64,000 nt of DNA, from positions 6,186,501 through 6,250,500 of the forward strand of contig CM044860.1 of assembly GCA_024500155.1 (NCBI GenBank). Reading direction: 5' to 3'. Positions 10,699-24,086 of the stretch are shown piece after piece; position 1 is the first letter of the stretch, and each line of letters begins with the position of its first letter. Position numbers and translations under genes: made by a program. This DNA comes from Chenopodium formosanum (lineage: Eukaryota > Streptophyta > Magnoliopsida > Caryophyllales > Amaranthaceae). The notes under the pieces were generated by a model that worked only from the letters and a program-made list of their open reading frames with translations, was not told the DNA's origin and did not search any database.

Positions 10699-13033
10699 AG
10701 CTCTTAATGATCAAAACCCAGAAAAATTACGGTGAAAACTTTCTGGGATTTGTACTTTGATGGCGGATGAATTGAACATCATAGTAATTGAACTAATTGC
10801 AAAACAAAATGAGGAGAGAGAGAAATGGGTATTGGTTGATTGATTCTGGAAAATTCAGTTGATTACAGGGATTTTGATTGGATGATGGAAGATTGAAGTG
10901 TGATGTTCGTTGAATCTGGACACCCAATTACTGGCTATGAAACACCCAACAAACAAACGACGAAATTGGAAGAATTTTTCTGGGATTTGATTTCAATTGG
11001 TTTTCTCACCTACCGCTGTTTCTGTGTTTTTTTGGTGATATTTTTGAATTTTTTTACAGTTATTTTTCAAGTAACTAACTTTTTTGCAAGTTGATTAATT
11101 AAATATCTTTGCCCTAAAATGATTGGAGTATTGCATTTAACACGGTTCTTAAATTTGTATTCGTATTAATTTTGAAAGCATGATAAAATTTCGTGTTGAA
11201 TGCGGAAATTAAAATTTAATTTAGCATTTCAATTTAATATTCTTAGTAATTATGGAGTATTAGTTTGACATGCGTTTAAATTAATGATTTTTAGTTTACT
11301 ATAGTAATTTACTTTTCGATTGAAGCATAATCTTTTAGCTATTTATCGTTTACATTCTTTAGTAAATTGAATGTTGAGACGTTGAGTGGATATGTTGCAA
11401 ATTTCAAGTATAAAGGGTTCATTCAAATCTCACTTTTTTTTTTCTTTACTTAAACTTCAATTATAACTAGCTCAATTAAGTCTAAGTGTTGACCAACTAA
11501 AAAACTAGTCGACCTTTGCTAATATTTTTGAATTTTTCATTTTCATCTTCTGATTTACTGGGTCCATGTGAGGTGGAAGATCACAAAGATGACCACATTT
11601 AATAATTAATAAATTCATTCGAGATCACCATAACAATGGCCTTTACAAGTGAAAAAATGAGCAACATGTTATCGAAACTTGACAAAAGTGACACATTACC
11701 TCTTTTACATGGAATAAATGTTGTTTTTGCGTTGACCGAAGTAAAGCTAACATGGGAAATTCAAAATTATGTGGAGTAGCATGGCATAACTTAAATGGAG
11801 ATTGTTGAATTAAAACTTCAATTTGAAATTCAATGAAGTGAGCCCTTTTAATAGAGAATGATGATTGCAAGGTTTTTTTTTTTTTTTTTTTTTTTCACAA
11901 AGAGTCTCGTTGCAACAATAATCAACAACTTAGAATTATAGATGAACAAATTAAGAGGAGAGGCAATGAAATTATTAAGAACTAGCTTCCAACAAGCCCA
12001 AGCTTTTCTTTTACAAAGAATCTTCATGATTTCAAGCTTAATATCCAAAAGTAGTCAGATTCATGCAATGTTAGATCTCCGCAACTCATGATATGACTTT
12101 GTTGCAATGTGGATGATAGAGGATTTATAGTGCCCAAAGCATTAGAGTGATCTAAATAATAGCGGGGGGATGTGCCTAAAACAATTTTATATAGAATATA
12201 CTTTACAATAGTGTGTGCGAGCATGAGAGAGTGTACCAACAAGTGTGCCTCTTTCGTATTTGACAAGGTGATGTGTGAGATATGCGTGCATCTTTCGTTG
12301 ATCGTGTTGAGCACAAAAGGTAAAGTTTTAGCGTGCAATAGCATCAATTTTTTTCCCCATTTTATGGAGATCATACTTTACAACGGTGCGTGTGAGCAAA
12401 TATGTAACTTTCACAGGTTACCACACAAATCAAATACGCAATATGAAATTTCTTACACATTCATATATATACCAAAATACTCAGGCTACTCACCATGCTA
12501 CCGAGGTACATAATAGTACATTGTAATTTATATCGCCTTTTCCTAGCTTATCATGAATCCGACTTGTAATACAAACTAATCACATTATCACGAAACAAAA
12601 TCAAACCAATCTGCCGTTGAAAAACCCTAACAACCCAATGGGCAATGGGTTGCAATACTTGCAAATCCACCATCCATAAGGCCAAAACTAAACTAGAGCA
12701 CAATCTCAATGATGTAAAAAACACTTGATAAATGGGCTATATAATCCCACTCAAAGAATCCAAACTTGTAGCTTACAAAAACTTTAGATGTATAAATGCA
12801 TCATTTTGAGGTCAATAGACAATACTAGCCTAGCCAATTCATTCATTCATCACCACCTTTTTTTTCCTTTTTACCTTTGCATCTCTCCTTACATTGCTTG
12901 TCTTCCTTCTTCTCTCTCTTGTTCCTCACCTGCACCTTTGTTGGTCAGGTTTCTCATTGAACCCTCAAAAACCCAGAAAAATCCAACTTCAATTCTCTCT
13001 CATTCACTTGCAAAATCATCAAATTTCATTAGT
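10699..13033. other. Divergent intergenic region between CAT9 and ARABIDILLO
   Basis: AT-rich DNA with no recognised exon. The first 150 bp should be the CAT9 5'UTR and promoter. A poly-T run at 11872-11895 may be a retroposon tail. The last 300 bp is the ARABIDILLO promoter and leader, with a TATA box at 12738. Confidence 0.5.
12738..12744 (+). promoter_or_regulatory. Probable TATA box of the ARABIDILLO gene
   Basis: TATATAA preceded by GGGC and followed by TCCCAC, 290 bp upstream of the chosen start codon. It would place transcription start near 12,770 and give a leader of about 260 bp. Motif seen directly; role inferred. Confidence 0.5.
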
Positions 13034-16000
13034 ATGAGCAGAAGGGTCCGTCGGAAAGTGGCTAAGAAGGGCAAAGAAAAGCTCCTTCTTCCCAGCTACC
13101 CTGAACTCATACTTGATGAAAACGATGCCGATTTTCCTCATTCTATCTTACCCATTAATCCCGCCGCAAATTCCGCCGCACCCACCTCCCCAATTGGCGT
13201 CGCCGTCGATTGGACCACCTTGCCGGATGATACGGTAATCCAGCTTTTCGCCCTTTTGAACTATAGAGATAGAGCTAGCTTGTCTTCTTCGTGCCGAACA
13301 TGGCGTAATCTGGGCTCTACTCCTTGTTTGTGGGAGTCCTTGGACCTCCGGGCGCACCGTTGTGACGCTAGCTCGGCTGTTTCGTTGTCGTCGCGGTGTT
13401 CGAACCTTCGCCGGGTTCGATTTCTTGGGGCGGAGTCAGCTGATGCTATCATTTACTTGAAAGCCAAGGGTTTACGGGAAATTTCCGGTGAGTATTGCCG
13501 GAAAATGACTGATGCTACCCTTTCGGTCATCGCTGCCCGGCATGAGATGCTTGAGTGTCTTCAATTGGGGCCTGATTTTTGTGAGAGAATCAGCAGTGAT
13601 GCGATCCGGGCAGTTGCCATTTGCTGCCCAAAGTTGAGGAGGCTCAGATTATCTGGGGTAAGAGAAATTGACTCTGATTCTATCAATGCCCTTGCTAAAA
13701 ATTGTGTTAATTTGTGTGATATTGGGTTTATGGATTGTTTGAAAGTTGATGAAACTGCTTTGGGTAATATGGGGTCACTTAGATTTTTATCTGTTGCTGG
13801 GACTTCTAATTTGAAATGGGGTTTGGTGTCTCATCTTTGGGGTAAGTTGCCTAATTTAGTTGGGTTGGATGTTTCGAGGACTGATATTAGTCCTACTGCG
13901 GTTTCGAGGATGATGTTGTCTTGTCAGAGTTTGAAGGTGTTGTGTGCTCTTAATTGTACAAATGTTGAGGAAGATGCTAACTTTGTGACAGGCAGTCATG
14001 GGAGTAAAGGTAAGTTGTTGTTGTCCCTGCTCAGTGATATATTCAAAGGGGTAGGTTCGTTATTCGTCGATAATTCAATGAAAGGGAGGAATGTGTTTTT
14101 GGATTGGAGGGATACTGAGAGGAAAGATCAGAAATTGGATGACATTATGACTTGGCTCGAATGGGTTCTTTCGTATTCGCTTTTGCGAATTGCTGAGAGT
14201 AATCCTCCTGGTTTGGATAACTTTTGGGTCAGTCAGGGTGCTAGATTGTTGCTCAGTTTGATGCAGAGTTCACAGGAGGATGTTCAGGAAAGGGCAGCTA
14301 CCGGGCTTGCTACTTTTGTGGTTATTGATGATGAGAATACTAGCATTGATGGACAAAGAGCGGAAGCAGTTATGCGGGGTGGGGGTGTGCAGCTTCTCCT
14401 TCATCTTGCCAGTTCGTGGCGAGAAGGATTGCAGGCAGAATCTGCCAAGGTATGAATATCTCTAGTTCACTTTCTAGTTCTACTATCTGCTTGAAGTTCA
14501 CTGAATCGTCTAAGGCTCCATATATGCACCTTATAAACTTAGGTTTTATTTTGTTCAGTTCTGTCCAATGTCCATCCTTAGAGAAAGGATGAGTTTTTTT
14601 TTTTTTTTTTTTTCCCTCTCCCCTGACTGTTGAAGCTCCACATGTTTAGGAGTGATTGTGTGATTTGAGATTGACCATTGTTTTCATGTACAGGCAATTG
14701 CAAATTTGTCTGTAAATGCTAATGTTGCAAAAGCTGTAGCTGATGAAGGAGGTATCACTATTCTAGCGAATTTGGCAAGGTCCATGAACAGGCTGGTGGC
14801 TGATGAGGCAGCTGGTGGATTATGGAATTTATCTGTTGGAGAAGAGCATAAGGTTGGCCATTTTTGCCCACCTTATTTTTCAATTTTATGTCATCCGTGT
14901 TTGTATGAGCTTTTTGTTTGATAGCTTCCTTTTGTTGTTCAGGGTGCCATTGCAGAGGCAGGAGGTGTTAAAGCTTTAGTTGATCTTATCTTCAAATGGT
15001 CAACTGGCGGTGATGGAGTTCTGGTTTGTACTTCCATTGAGATGATCACAAACATTTGGCTTTTATTACTTGCTGATTTATATATTCATACCGCAATACA
15101 AGTTTCCTGTTATGTTGTGCTTTATATTAATAATTGTCATTTCTACACTTTCTAGGAACGAGCGGCTGGTGCTCTGGCAAACTTGGCAGCTGATGACAAA
15201 TGTAGCATGGAGGTTGCAGTTGCTGGTGGTGTACATGCATTAGTGATGCTGGCTCGCAATTGCAAGTTTGAGGGAGTGCAAGAGCAGGTGATGCTAATAT
15301 TATCCGAAATTTGTTGCTTCCGTGACTTTGGATGCGGTTTCGTGGATAATGATGTACTGTTTGTGTGAAGTGAGAATTTAATTTGTCAAACTTCCTGGAA
15401 ATAATAGGATTATATCGACAGGGTGGAATTTTATAATTTATTCGCATGTGGGGGAACAATATAACCCATGAAAGTAACATCACCTTTACCTTAGACTCTT
15501 AAAGTTACAAGTTGTTTTCGAAATCTGATTGAAAAAAAAGGCCATCTGGATTAGCTTTCTTCAATTCACCAGTACTTAATATATTTCTAATATAATTTAA
15601 TTGATTTTACAGGCTGCTCGAGCCTTGGCTAATTTGGCAGCTCATGGTGATAGTAACAGTAATAATTCAGCTGTAGGACAGGAGGCTGGTGCTCTTGAAG
15701 CCTTAGTACAGCTGACACATTCTCCTCATGAAGGTGTCAGGTATTTTTGTGGAATAGGAAACAAATTTTACTGCATTTTGTTAGAATATGTCTCAGATAT
15801 TCCTCATTAAACGAACATAAATTCTTGTGTGACCCACACATTATAATAAATTAGCCTATATAATTACTCGTGTGATTGGTTTTCTGTTTGCTTCTTGTTT
15901 GACTTTGATTTGAATTCATGATGATCAGGTCCTCTTGAAGTCTTTTTTATCTAAAATACTTATTTTATGGTTCTTGAGCAGACAGGAGTCTGCTGGTGCA

Positions 16001-19000
16001 TTGTGGAATTTGTCATTTGATGATCGAAATCGAGAATCTATTGCTGCAGCTGGTGGTGTTGAGGCATTGGTATGTAAACATATTTAAATTTTGAATGAAT
16101 TGAGCCTGATGGAGGATCGTGTAAGTTCATGATTCGTCTTAAATAGTGCAAACTTGTGACCACTGAGCAGAGATTATGAATGAGTAAGGTGAAAAATACT
16201 AAAATTGATTAATTTTGGAGTATCTGCTGGATGTCAAGTTTCTCCTATTATGATTCCTTAATAGTTTGTGCTCTAGGATATTAGCTGCTGATGCATTAAT
16301 GAGCATGTTATTAACCTATATATGATGCATAATATGTGAATTGCATATTTGCATTTTGTTTAGCATATTACTCACGCTTATGTCTTATTTTGTTTAGGTT
16401 GCTCTTGCACAGTCTTGCTCAAATGCTTCTCCAGGTCTTCAGGAAAGGGCTGCTGGTGCTTTGTGGGGCCTATCAGTGTCAGAGGCAAATAGGTATCTTA
16501 TAGAGTTCCTCACACATAGTTGTTGCCATGTTTGATTTTGTAATTTTTATTTTGAGTGATTCATTTCTCCTTATAAACTATAAATTCTTGCAAAAAGGGC
16601 TCATTGCCAAGAGGAAAACAGTTTTGGTCATTCATTTTTTTGTAAAGCCTTTGAGTAGCTTTTGTGAAGAAAATTTTCATATTCACTCTTATATTAAGTT
16701 TTCGGTCGGTCCTAACAATTTTTCATGTGACTAGCTCTATGATGGTATGATCTTTCATTTATTTTTTTTATTATTTTTTATTTTTTTAATTTTAAATACT
16801 ACATATTTTTTTATTGCATTCCTATCTAATTCTATCACCTAACAAGCTCCAAGGGTGAAAGACTTTTATTTCTAGTTATTTATTTTGTGATTGTTGTGTT
16901 TGATAAAAACCAATGCCAATAGGTCTCAGTGTCTCACTATCCACGTACTAGTGTATGATTTATATATTCATAGTAAAGGGCAAGCTCGTGGTTAGGTTCT
17001 TCATTCTTTTGTTAGACCTTTGAACAGGACATAATATATAGGCAGACACATAGTATTGCCTTGAAATAATAAATATTCCTCATACGAGGGAAAAAATTGG
17101 GCTATAAATTTGTAGTTGCTGTGTTATTTATTAACATGTAATGTTCATTTCTAAAGTGGAGCTCACATAAATGCTCCTCCTTATAAAGCTATAGCATTAA
17201 CGTCTTGTTCCCGTTGAGGATACATAAAATATTACCATACTTTCAACTTACGTAGTATCAGATATTTTGTCCCTTCTTTCTTTTGATTTTTCCATTAGGA
17301 AAGTAGAAATTGAAAAACCAAGCCATACATACCATATCATCTGATTTGTATTAGTTGAGCCATACCTAAATCCCATTCCAGATAATGTAACCCTTTTAAA
17401 TTATCTGAATGAAAAATTGGCTTCTATTCAAATTGAATAGAACTGATTTTGATAATAATAATGATTGAATTTCTGTAACAAAGTAATTGACAAGAGTCCT
17501 ATATATGACTTTTACCATATTAACTCGAAGTGAAGGGAAGCTGAACTGAACATTACATCTATTAATGTAACCCGGTTTTGTCTGAAGTAAAAAATGACTC
17601 TTTTGGAAACAAAAGAAACTGAAATTAAAATTAATATTGGTTAATTTTTCATAACTAAGTAGTTGGCAAGAAACCCATATATGAATTCTATGAACTTGAA
17701 TGAGCTGTTTGCCGAGTCTAATGTGTAACCACATAAAGTCAAATGTTACAAGGTATGTTCCAATACCCCCCTCCTTCTGTTGTTCTTCAACATTTATATT
17801 GTACCAAGTAAAGTTCTTAACCTGTGATGTATTGTGTATGTGTTGGCTATTTTCCCTTTTTCGTTTGTTGTATTTATATGATTTTTTATTTTTATTTTTA
17901 TTTTAATTTTTATTTTTATAGCATTGCTATCGGCCGGGAAGGAGGTGTTGCGCCTCTTATTGCGTTGGCACGTTCTGAAGCTGAAGTGAGTACAAAATAT
18001 GTCCTTATGTTATTGTTTTGTCTGATTAAATTTGCGGACACTTGAATATTTGATATACTGCCTTGTAGTAATGTACGTACAAGTCGTACACTTACCTTTT
18101 ATGTGACAGAATGGACTGTATCTTGCAGGCTTAACGCTGAAGGTTTTATTGTTGAAATTTTTCAAACTTAATTTCTCCTTTTGTTTTTTGTTTCTGACTG
18201 TGGCTTTCAACTTTGACAACATAGTCACTGTTACTAATGTGTAGTAGTTAGCCTAAATTTCTCGTTTGTGTATGAAGTATTATATATGATTAAATTGATT
18301 TTGCTTTGTTCATTTTTATAAATTATATGTCAATTTACCCGTTTACAACTTGCACCGATTTCATAAACTCGAGGCTACCACAGACATTTATGATTAAATT
18401 GATTTTGCTTTGTTCATTTCTATAAATTATCTTTTGTGATTCACATGTGCTGTTAAAAGCCATGGATGCTTATAAGTCAATATTATAACATTATATACTG
18501 GATTGCATATTTACTCATTGTAGTGAGAATTTAAGGTAATGTTTTGCATATTAGCAAATTTACATTTTGTTAATTTTTGGAAAATTTGTCAGAAATACCT
18601 TATAAAAATCTCTCTCTTTTTTTTTTTTTTTGGTGAAAAACCATTTCATATAAAATATGCTGTCATAAACTACTTTACAAAGCATAAATGTTGTAAAAGG
18701 TACCTTTTGTAAGATTTTGGGAGTTTGACTATTTTCCGACGTTGATTTTTGTTTTTTGCCTTTTATTTTCTTCCTTTTTTCTCTCTATTCATGGCCCCAA
18801 AGTTCTTTTCAAACAATCTCTAATACACCAATGCAGCGCAATCAAATTTCGGAACTTGATGACTACTATTTGCTATCACAGTAGAGGCTCTTAGTTACCA
18901 CCTTCTATTCTCAGTCTTCCCCTTCAAATAATGCTGAATTCTTCTCCTTAACAATCCCGTAGCTTCTTTCTATCTCCTCTCATCTTAATACATGCTAAAA

Positions 19001-22000
19001 TATACCCCTTATGAAACCTCATCTATGGCAGACATCAACATCAAAACCCTGAAGAAGTTACAACTTACAATTCCTATATCTCACCTATAACAAATGAACA
19101 ATATTCTTAAAAGGGTTTGCAAAGCAATTAATTTGAAGCAAAACCCACTGTCCAATTCAGGTGATGAAGTATTGGACAAGCTATTCTTGTATGGTCCGGT
19201 TTTCTTCAAGAAGAAAGGAGAAAAAATTGGGCTTTTGTGGGTAGTTTATGTAGGAATGAGAAGAACGCGAGGGCTTTGAGAAGAGAGAAGAAAACATTGC
19301 GTGGAAGATGAAAATTTTGGGTGAAAGTGGAGGAAAAAAGGAAAAAAAAATAAGGCAAAAAAGATAAGTCAAACACCGAAAAATAGGCAAACTAATGGAA
19401 TGCAACATTTAATGCTTTATAAGGTAATTTATTACAACAATTTTTTTTATACAAGGTAGTTCTTCACAAAACCGATTTTCAGAAGGTAGTTTGCACAAAT
19501 TATCCTTATAAAAATTGGGTTGCATTTAAGAATGTGGTTATTTTGATCAAACTTTCTAGCAGGAATATATTCTATAGATTGAGGACATGAGTGGGGGAAT
19601 AAACCCCTGGTTAGAACTCACTGCCCTTAATTTTTTGCTCTGATGTTATATTTGTAATTGGGAGATGTGCAAGTCTTTTGTGTTGCTTTGATAACCTTTA
19701 ATTAGTATTTTGTTGAAACAATAGATTCTAACTACAGCTGTCTTCCAGGATGTTCATGAGACAGCAGCTGGAGCTCTTTGGAACCTTGCTTTCAACCCTG
19801 GTAATGCTCTGCAGATTGTGGAAGAAGGTGGGGTCCCTGCCCTTGTTCATCTGTGTTCCTCTTCAGTGTCGAAGATGGCAAGGTTCATGGCTGCATTGGC
19901 ATTGGCTTATATGTTTGATGGAAGGTAAATTTTATAATTATTTTCCTTTTTTGCTGAAGTGTTCTTCTGTGTTCCTCTTTGTTGTCATTGCTGCTGAAGT
20001 GTTGGGTCATCTGATTTTACCTATTAGTTACCTCGGAGTAGGTTAGAAAACTGCTTTGTAACTCAAGGAATCACATGTCATAAATTTGTCGGAATACAAA
20101 GTGTATCAATATGTTTCGTGCTTTGTGACAACTCAAGGAATTACACATCGTAAATTTGTCGGAATACAAAGTGTATCAATATCTTTCGTGTGTTGTTTGA
20201 AAATGTGGCAAGACAATGAGACACCTATCTTATCTTTACAAGCCCTTTTTATAGTGGCAATAATGAGTTGAGGATCCATCAGAGTTATTTTTTTTAATAG
20301 CAGAAAAGTGTAGACTATATCCCTTTCCAACAGCATGTGTTACTCTTTACATAGTAAAGTTTAGGCCTGCTTGATTGAGGTTAATGATAAGTTGCAGAAT
20401 GGCATTACATGGATGCTATATTGAGGGTAGTGGATGTAGCTTGATGGACCCTTTCTAGAAACTCTTGATTTGAACTAAATAAAATTCAAATCATGCTCCA
20501 AAACTTTTTTTTGTGAGGGGTTATTAAACTTTTCTGAACAAAATATGAATAAACTATTCTCCTTTCCATGAAGTAACATAAATTCTTCAGGATGAACATT
20601 TTAATGGTGCTATGCAACTGTGGACACTGTAATGTGATGACCCTTAATGGTGTGTTTCAAGTGAAAATTACATTGCGTTATGCAAGGCTAAAATTCTGTG
20701 ATACAGTAGCCATTATGTTATCTAATAGCCTACATTGTATCTCTTGTTCTCAGGATTAGCCCCTTCTAAATTATACTCCGTATTGTTTTTGAAAGATTTA
20801 TGGCTTAAATTATTGATTATGATCAGATTTATCATTTTGTGATCGAATACGAAAGAATGTGTAACCAAAAAAAAAAAAAAAAGAAAAAGAAAAAGAAAAA
20901 AAAAGAGAGAGACAACCATAGGTACCTGGTAATGACTTGTGATTTGTAGTAACGTTCATCTTGTCTCTCTATTTTTTTTCCTGTTAACTTTGTTAACAGA
21001 CAGAGTGAGGGACTTAGTTGTATTTGGATTTGCCTAAATGGCATAAATATGTTAGAATCTAGTGAAAATGCTGCATGAGGGATTGAGGGGTCGGTAGAGT
21101 GCTGCTTGACATCATCATTGGTGTTGCTTAAAGTGCTTTGTAGGTTTATCATATTTTAGATCTTTGTAGAGATATTTGTTGACGGCAGGTGTTTGCATGA
21201 AGTATTTGGTTTATGAAGAATGTCTTCTTTTTTTTTTTCACAGGATAGGTGAAGTTGCTTTGACAGGAACGTCATCTGAAGGCGTGTCAAAGTGTGTAAG
21301 CTTGGATGGGGCTAGAAGGATGGCTTTGAAACATATTGAAGAGTTTGTTCTTACCTTTTCTGATCCTCAAGCATTTGCAGCAGCTGCTGCATCATCAGCT
21401 CCTGCAGCATTGGCACAAGTAACAGAAGCAGCTAGAATACAGGAAGCTGGTCATCTTAGATGCAGGTAAGAAGTATAGCTGCACATTAGGGGGAGTAAAA
21501 TTGAAGATAAGGGGTAGTATCAGAACTTCTTGACATTACACTTGTACCAGCTATAGTTGTTTGTAACTTCTTCAGAGCCCTCACTACAGTTAGATAGTAA
21601 TGGACACAAGCCAATCCACTTTGGTTTGAAAGCATCAGAAGAAACTTAAACATAACTATTTAACTTGAAAATTTCTGACATTTGTAATGCTCTTTGCCTC
21701 TTTGGTTCTAAATCATCAGAAGAAACTTAATCATTACTATTGAACTTGAATTTTTTTGACATTTGTAGTAAATAGTGACTAGAGCTGGGCTTTTAAACTT
21801 AAACACCCGTGCTTATGACAGCTTACAGTCTCATCACGAATAACTGAATATGATCTATAAGACCTGCTAAAATATGATCTATAAGCAGGTTTAGTGTGCC
21901 ACTAAATATGGCCTTTCAAAGAGCAGGTTTAGTGTGCCACTAAATATGATCTATAAGACCTGCTAAAATATCTGAACAACTGATTCAGCTTGGATCCACC

Positions 22001-23360
22001 TTCAATGGGTCTAGGGAGTTCATTTATTTGGCCTTGAAACTGATTTTATGACCAACTGAGAGACTATATGAACGAAACATTGGAGAGAAAAATTTTGGGA
22101 CCAATCTGACATTGCAGGAAAAAAACGTTAACTCTTTTAGTGTTCTTTTTCATCTAAAGATGCATCTTGCTAGTGCTCGGAAGCTCAAAGCATTATTGTA
22201 AAGCTTATTGTAAATTATGATTGCCACTGATTTTTTTTTTTTTTTTTTTAATTCTTTATAATTTTCAGTGGAGCAGAAATTGGGAGATTTGTGGCAATGC
22301 TGCGTAATCCATCTTCAATATTAAAGACTTGTGCTGCGTTTGCTCTACTCCAGGTAAAAGAGATTTCTATTTGTCTGCTTGATTTTTGACATGCATATCT
22401 GGTATATACAATGCTGCTAGTATCATATATACTCTTGTTTATTTTAATTAGGAGCTAAGGCACTTGTTTTCTATATCAAGGAATATAAGGCCTTGCTTTT
22501 ATTGTTAATACCTGTGCCATTTTCTTTGAAGGTGGGTAAAATGTCTCAAATATTATCCCTTTTGGCTGTGTAAGTGTATGTGTAAAAAATCAAGTTAAAT
22601 GGATGAGCATGCATTTATTGTTAAGCACTGCATTTATTAACCCCTATCAGTTTCCCTTCTGTCAGTTTGAAGTTTTGAACTGAGTAGCAAAGAGAATTCT
22701 ATAAAATACTTGTTGCCTGTGAATAGTGAAAACAGAAAGTTCATCTTCTGTGAAAGTTTAGTTAATTACTGCGTTTATTGCTTTGAGAAAGTTAGCTCTT
22801 AAGCTCAGAAGGAACTAAAACTTGATAATTTCAGTCAAACTCGTTGGAAAAAATGTAATGGACTGGGATGATAGGATTGGCAGTAATCTGAACAGGACCT
22901 TAGTGAATGGTGAGTGTACTCTTCAAAAAGGAGATAGTACCTCCTGAATCTGCGACATGCATTGTAGTGGTGCCTGGGAATAACCCCAAAACAAAGCTCC
23001 TCTCTCAGCTTCAAAGAATCACATCAAAGGGATGAGGCCTCTTGTTGCCACTGCTTCTCTTCCTCTTCTGTGCTTTATCATTCATGGGATTTCTTTTGGG
23101 GGAGGAAGTGTTTGTGTGTTCATTCTTTATATTGTAAAATTTTCTAATATTCCATGGAAAACCTCCATCTTTTCAAATTGCAGTTCACTATACCAGGTGG
23201 CCGCCATGCAATACACCATGCAAATCTTTTGCAGAATGCAGGAGCCCCGAGAGTCCTGCGTGCTGCAGCTGCTGCTGCAACTGCTCCACTTGAAGCCAAA
23301 ATATTTGCGAGAATAGTTCTGCGCAATCTGGAACATCACCTGGTTGAAATTTCAATTTGA
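13034..23360 (+). CDS. ARABIDILLO: ARABIDILLO-type F-box/LRR/armadillo-repeat protein
   Basis: Twelve exons in phase: 13034-14449, 14694-14852, 14943-15023, 15156-15287, 15613-15740, 15982-16069, 16398-16492, 17922-17985, 19749-19924, 21244-21465, 22269-22353 and 23184-23360, coding 940 residues. The start MSRRVRRKVAKKGKEK is a basic, nuclear-signal-like segment typical of ARABIDILLO proteins. An F-box follows at about 60-105 (WTTLPDDTVIQLFALL), then leucine-rich repeats to about 330. Armadillo repeats run from about 400 to 770, with repeated blocks such as ERAAGALANLAAD, EAAGG-LWNLSV and AAGALWNLAFNPGNA. The C-terminus ends in IVLRNLEHHLVEISI. In Arabidopsis, ARABIDILLO-1 and -2 promote lateral root branching and are degraded through the ubiquitin system (family knowledge). 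The frame stays open 82 codons upstream to an ATG at 12788, but the leader does not look conserved, so I kept MSRRV. The introns hold several local duplications. Confidence 0.95.
18285..18430 (+). repeat. Direct repeat in ARABIDILLO intron 8
   Basis: A block of about 41 bp beginning TATGATTAAATTGATTTTGC occurs at about 18288 and again at about 18390, with a single mismatch near the end (TTTTTATAAATTAT versus TTTCTATAAATTAT). Direct observation. Confidence 0.85.
18590..19510. mobile_element. Possible decayed insertion in ARABIDILLO intron 8
   Basis: This intron is 1.76 kb, the longest in the gene. Its middle part differs in feel from the flanks: CT-rich stretches, a purine-rich block at 19,200-19,370, and related phrases near both ends (CCTTATAAAAAT at about 18598 and 19504). 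I see no clear terminal inverted repeats or coding domain. A worn transposon is a reasonable guess only. Confidence 0.25.
20058..20200 (+). repeat. Two-copy tandem repeat in ARABIDILLO intron 9
   Basis: A unit of about 75 bp starting ACTCAAGGAATCACATGTCA is repeated as ACTCAAGGAATTACACATCG. Both copies continue with TAAATTTGTCGGAATACAAA and GTGTATCAATAT. Direct observation. Confidence 0.9.
21638..21975 (+). repeat. Cluster of short direct repeats in ARABIDILLO intron 10
   Basis: Three repeat sets overlap here. CAGAAGAAACTTAA(A/T)CAT(A/T)ACTATT occurs at about 21638 and 21717. GCAGGTTTAGTGTGCCACTA occurs at about 21885 and 21923. TGATCTATAAGACCTGCTAA occurs at about 21851 and 21948. Direct observation. 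Confidence 0.85.
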
Positions 23361-24086
23361 AGATCACAACACTATCAACCTTGGCCATTATTTTACCCTT
23401 CTTGAAGCCTTTATACCGGTGTTCCTTAAAAGGCTTCTTTACAGTGCTGCATTTCAAAGACTATTTCATCGCCACCAGAAAGATGGTATAGGAGAAAGAT
23501 GACCAGAAAGAACGTCAAGCAACTGGTGATATTCTCTCTCAACTTCAGGGTCATCAACCTTGAACTATTTTTTTTTTATGCTGATCTCGATTTTGTTACT
23601 CTACTGATCATGATAGCCTGTGCAAAAGTCATTTATCCTGGAAGTGGTTTGAAGACAAAGAACCATTTTTCGCCAGTCCCAGTGGGCGACTTGGTGGTCA
23701 TGTACTCATTGTGACAAAAAATTTCATGTTATGTTTGTGCGGTTGAGTTGTATTATTGGAGTTGTGAATAAGGGCACATTTGCTCTATGACTGCGAAGTA
23801 TATTATTCTTCAATTTATATATACAAGTACCATAAATCTTTATTTTATACAGTGAGTCGGAACTTTGTGAAAGTTGTAGTCCGGGTATGTTGGCTCTTCT
23901 TGGATATAAGCAGAACTTTATTGAAAAAATCTAATGGGAAACAACATGAAATGAAAAGGTTCATATGCATGTATGGTACAATTACACCTAGCAATTTGGC
24001 TCCCCAAAAAACAAGTATATATGCTGAGCAATTTTGCTAAAAAAAAAAAAAAAGCTTCATGCTTTGGTACTCCTCCCTGTTGAGAC
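23361..24086. other. ARABIDILLO 3' flank
   Basis: Presumed 3'UTR and spacer. No further exon of a recognised gene is seen. An A-run ends the spacer at 24040-24053, just before the LINE fragment. Confidence 0.4.

Noticed and set aside
19094..19408. Open frames in ARABIDILLO intron 8
   Set aside because: Purine-rich low-complexity DNA, no domain, and the flanking exons splice across it in phase.
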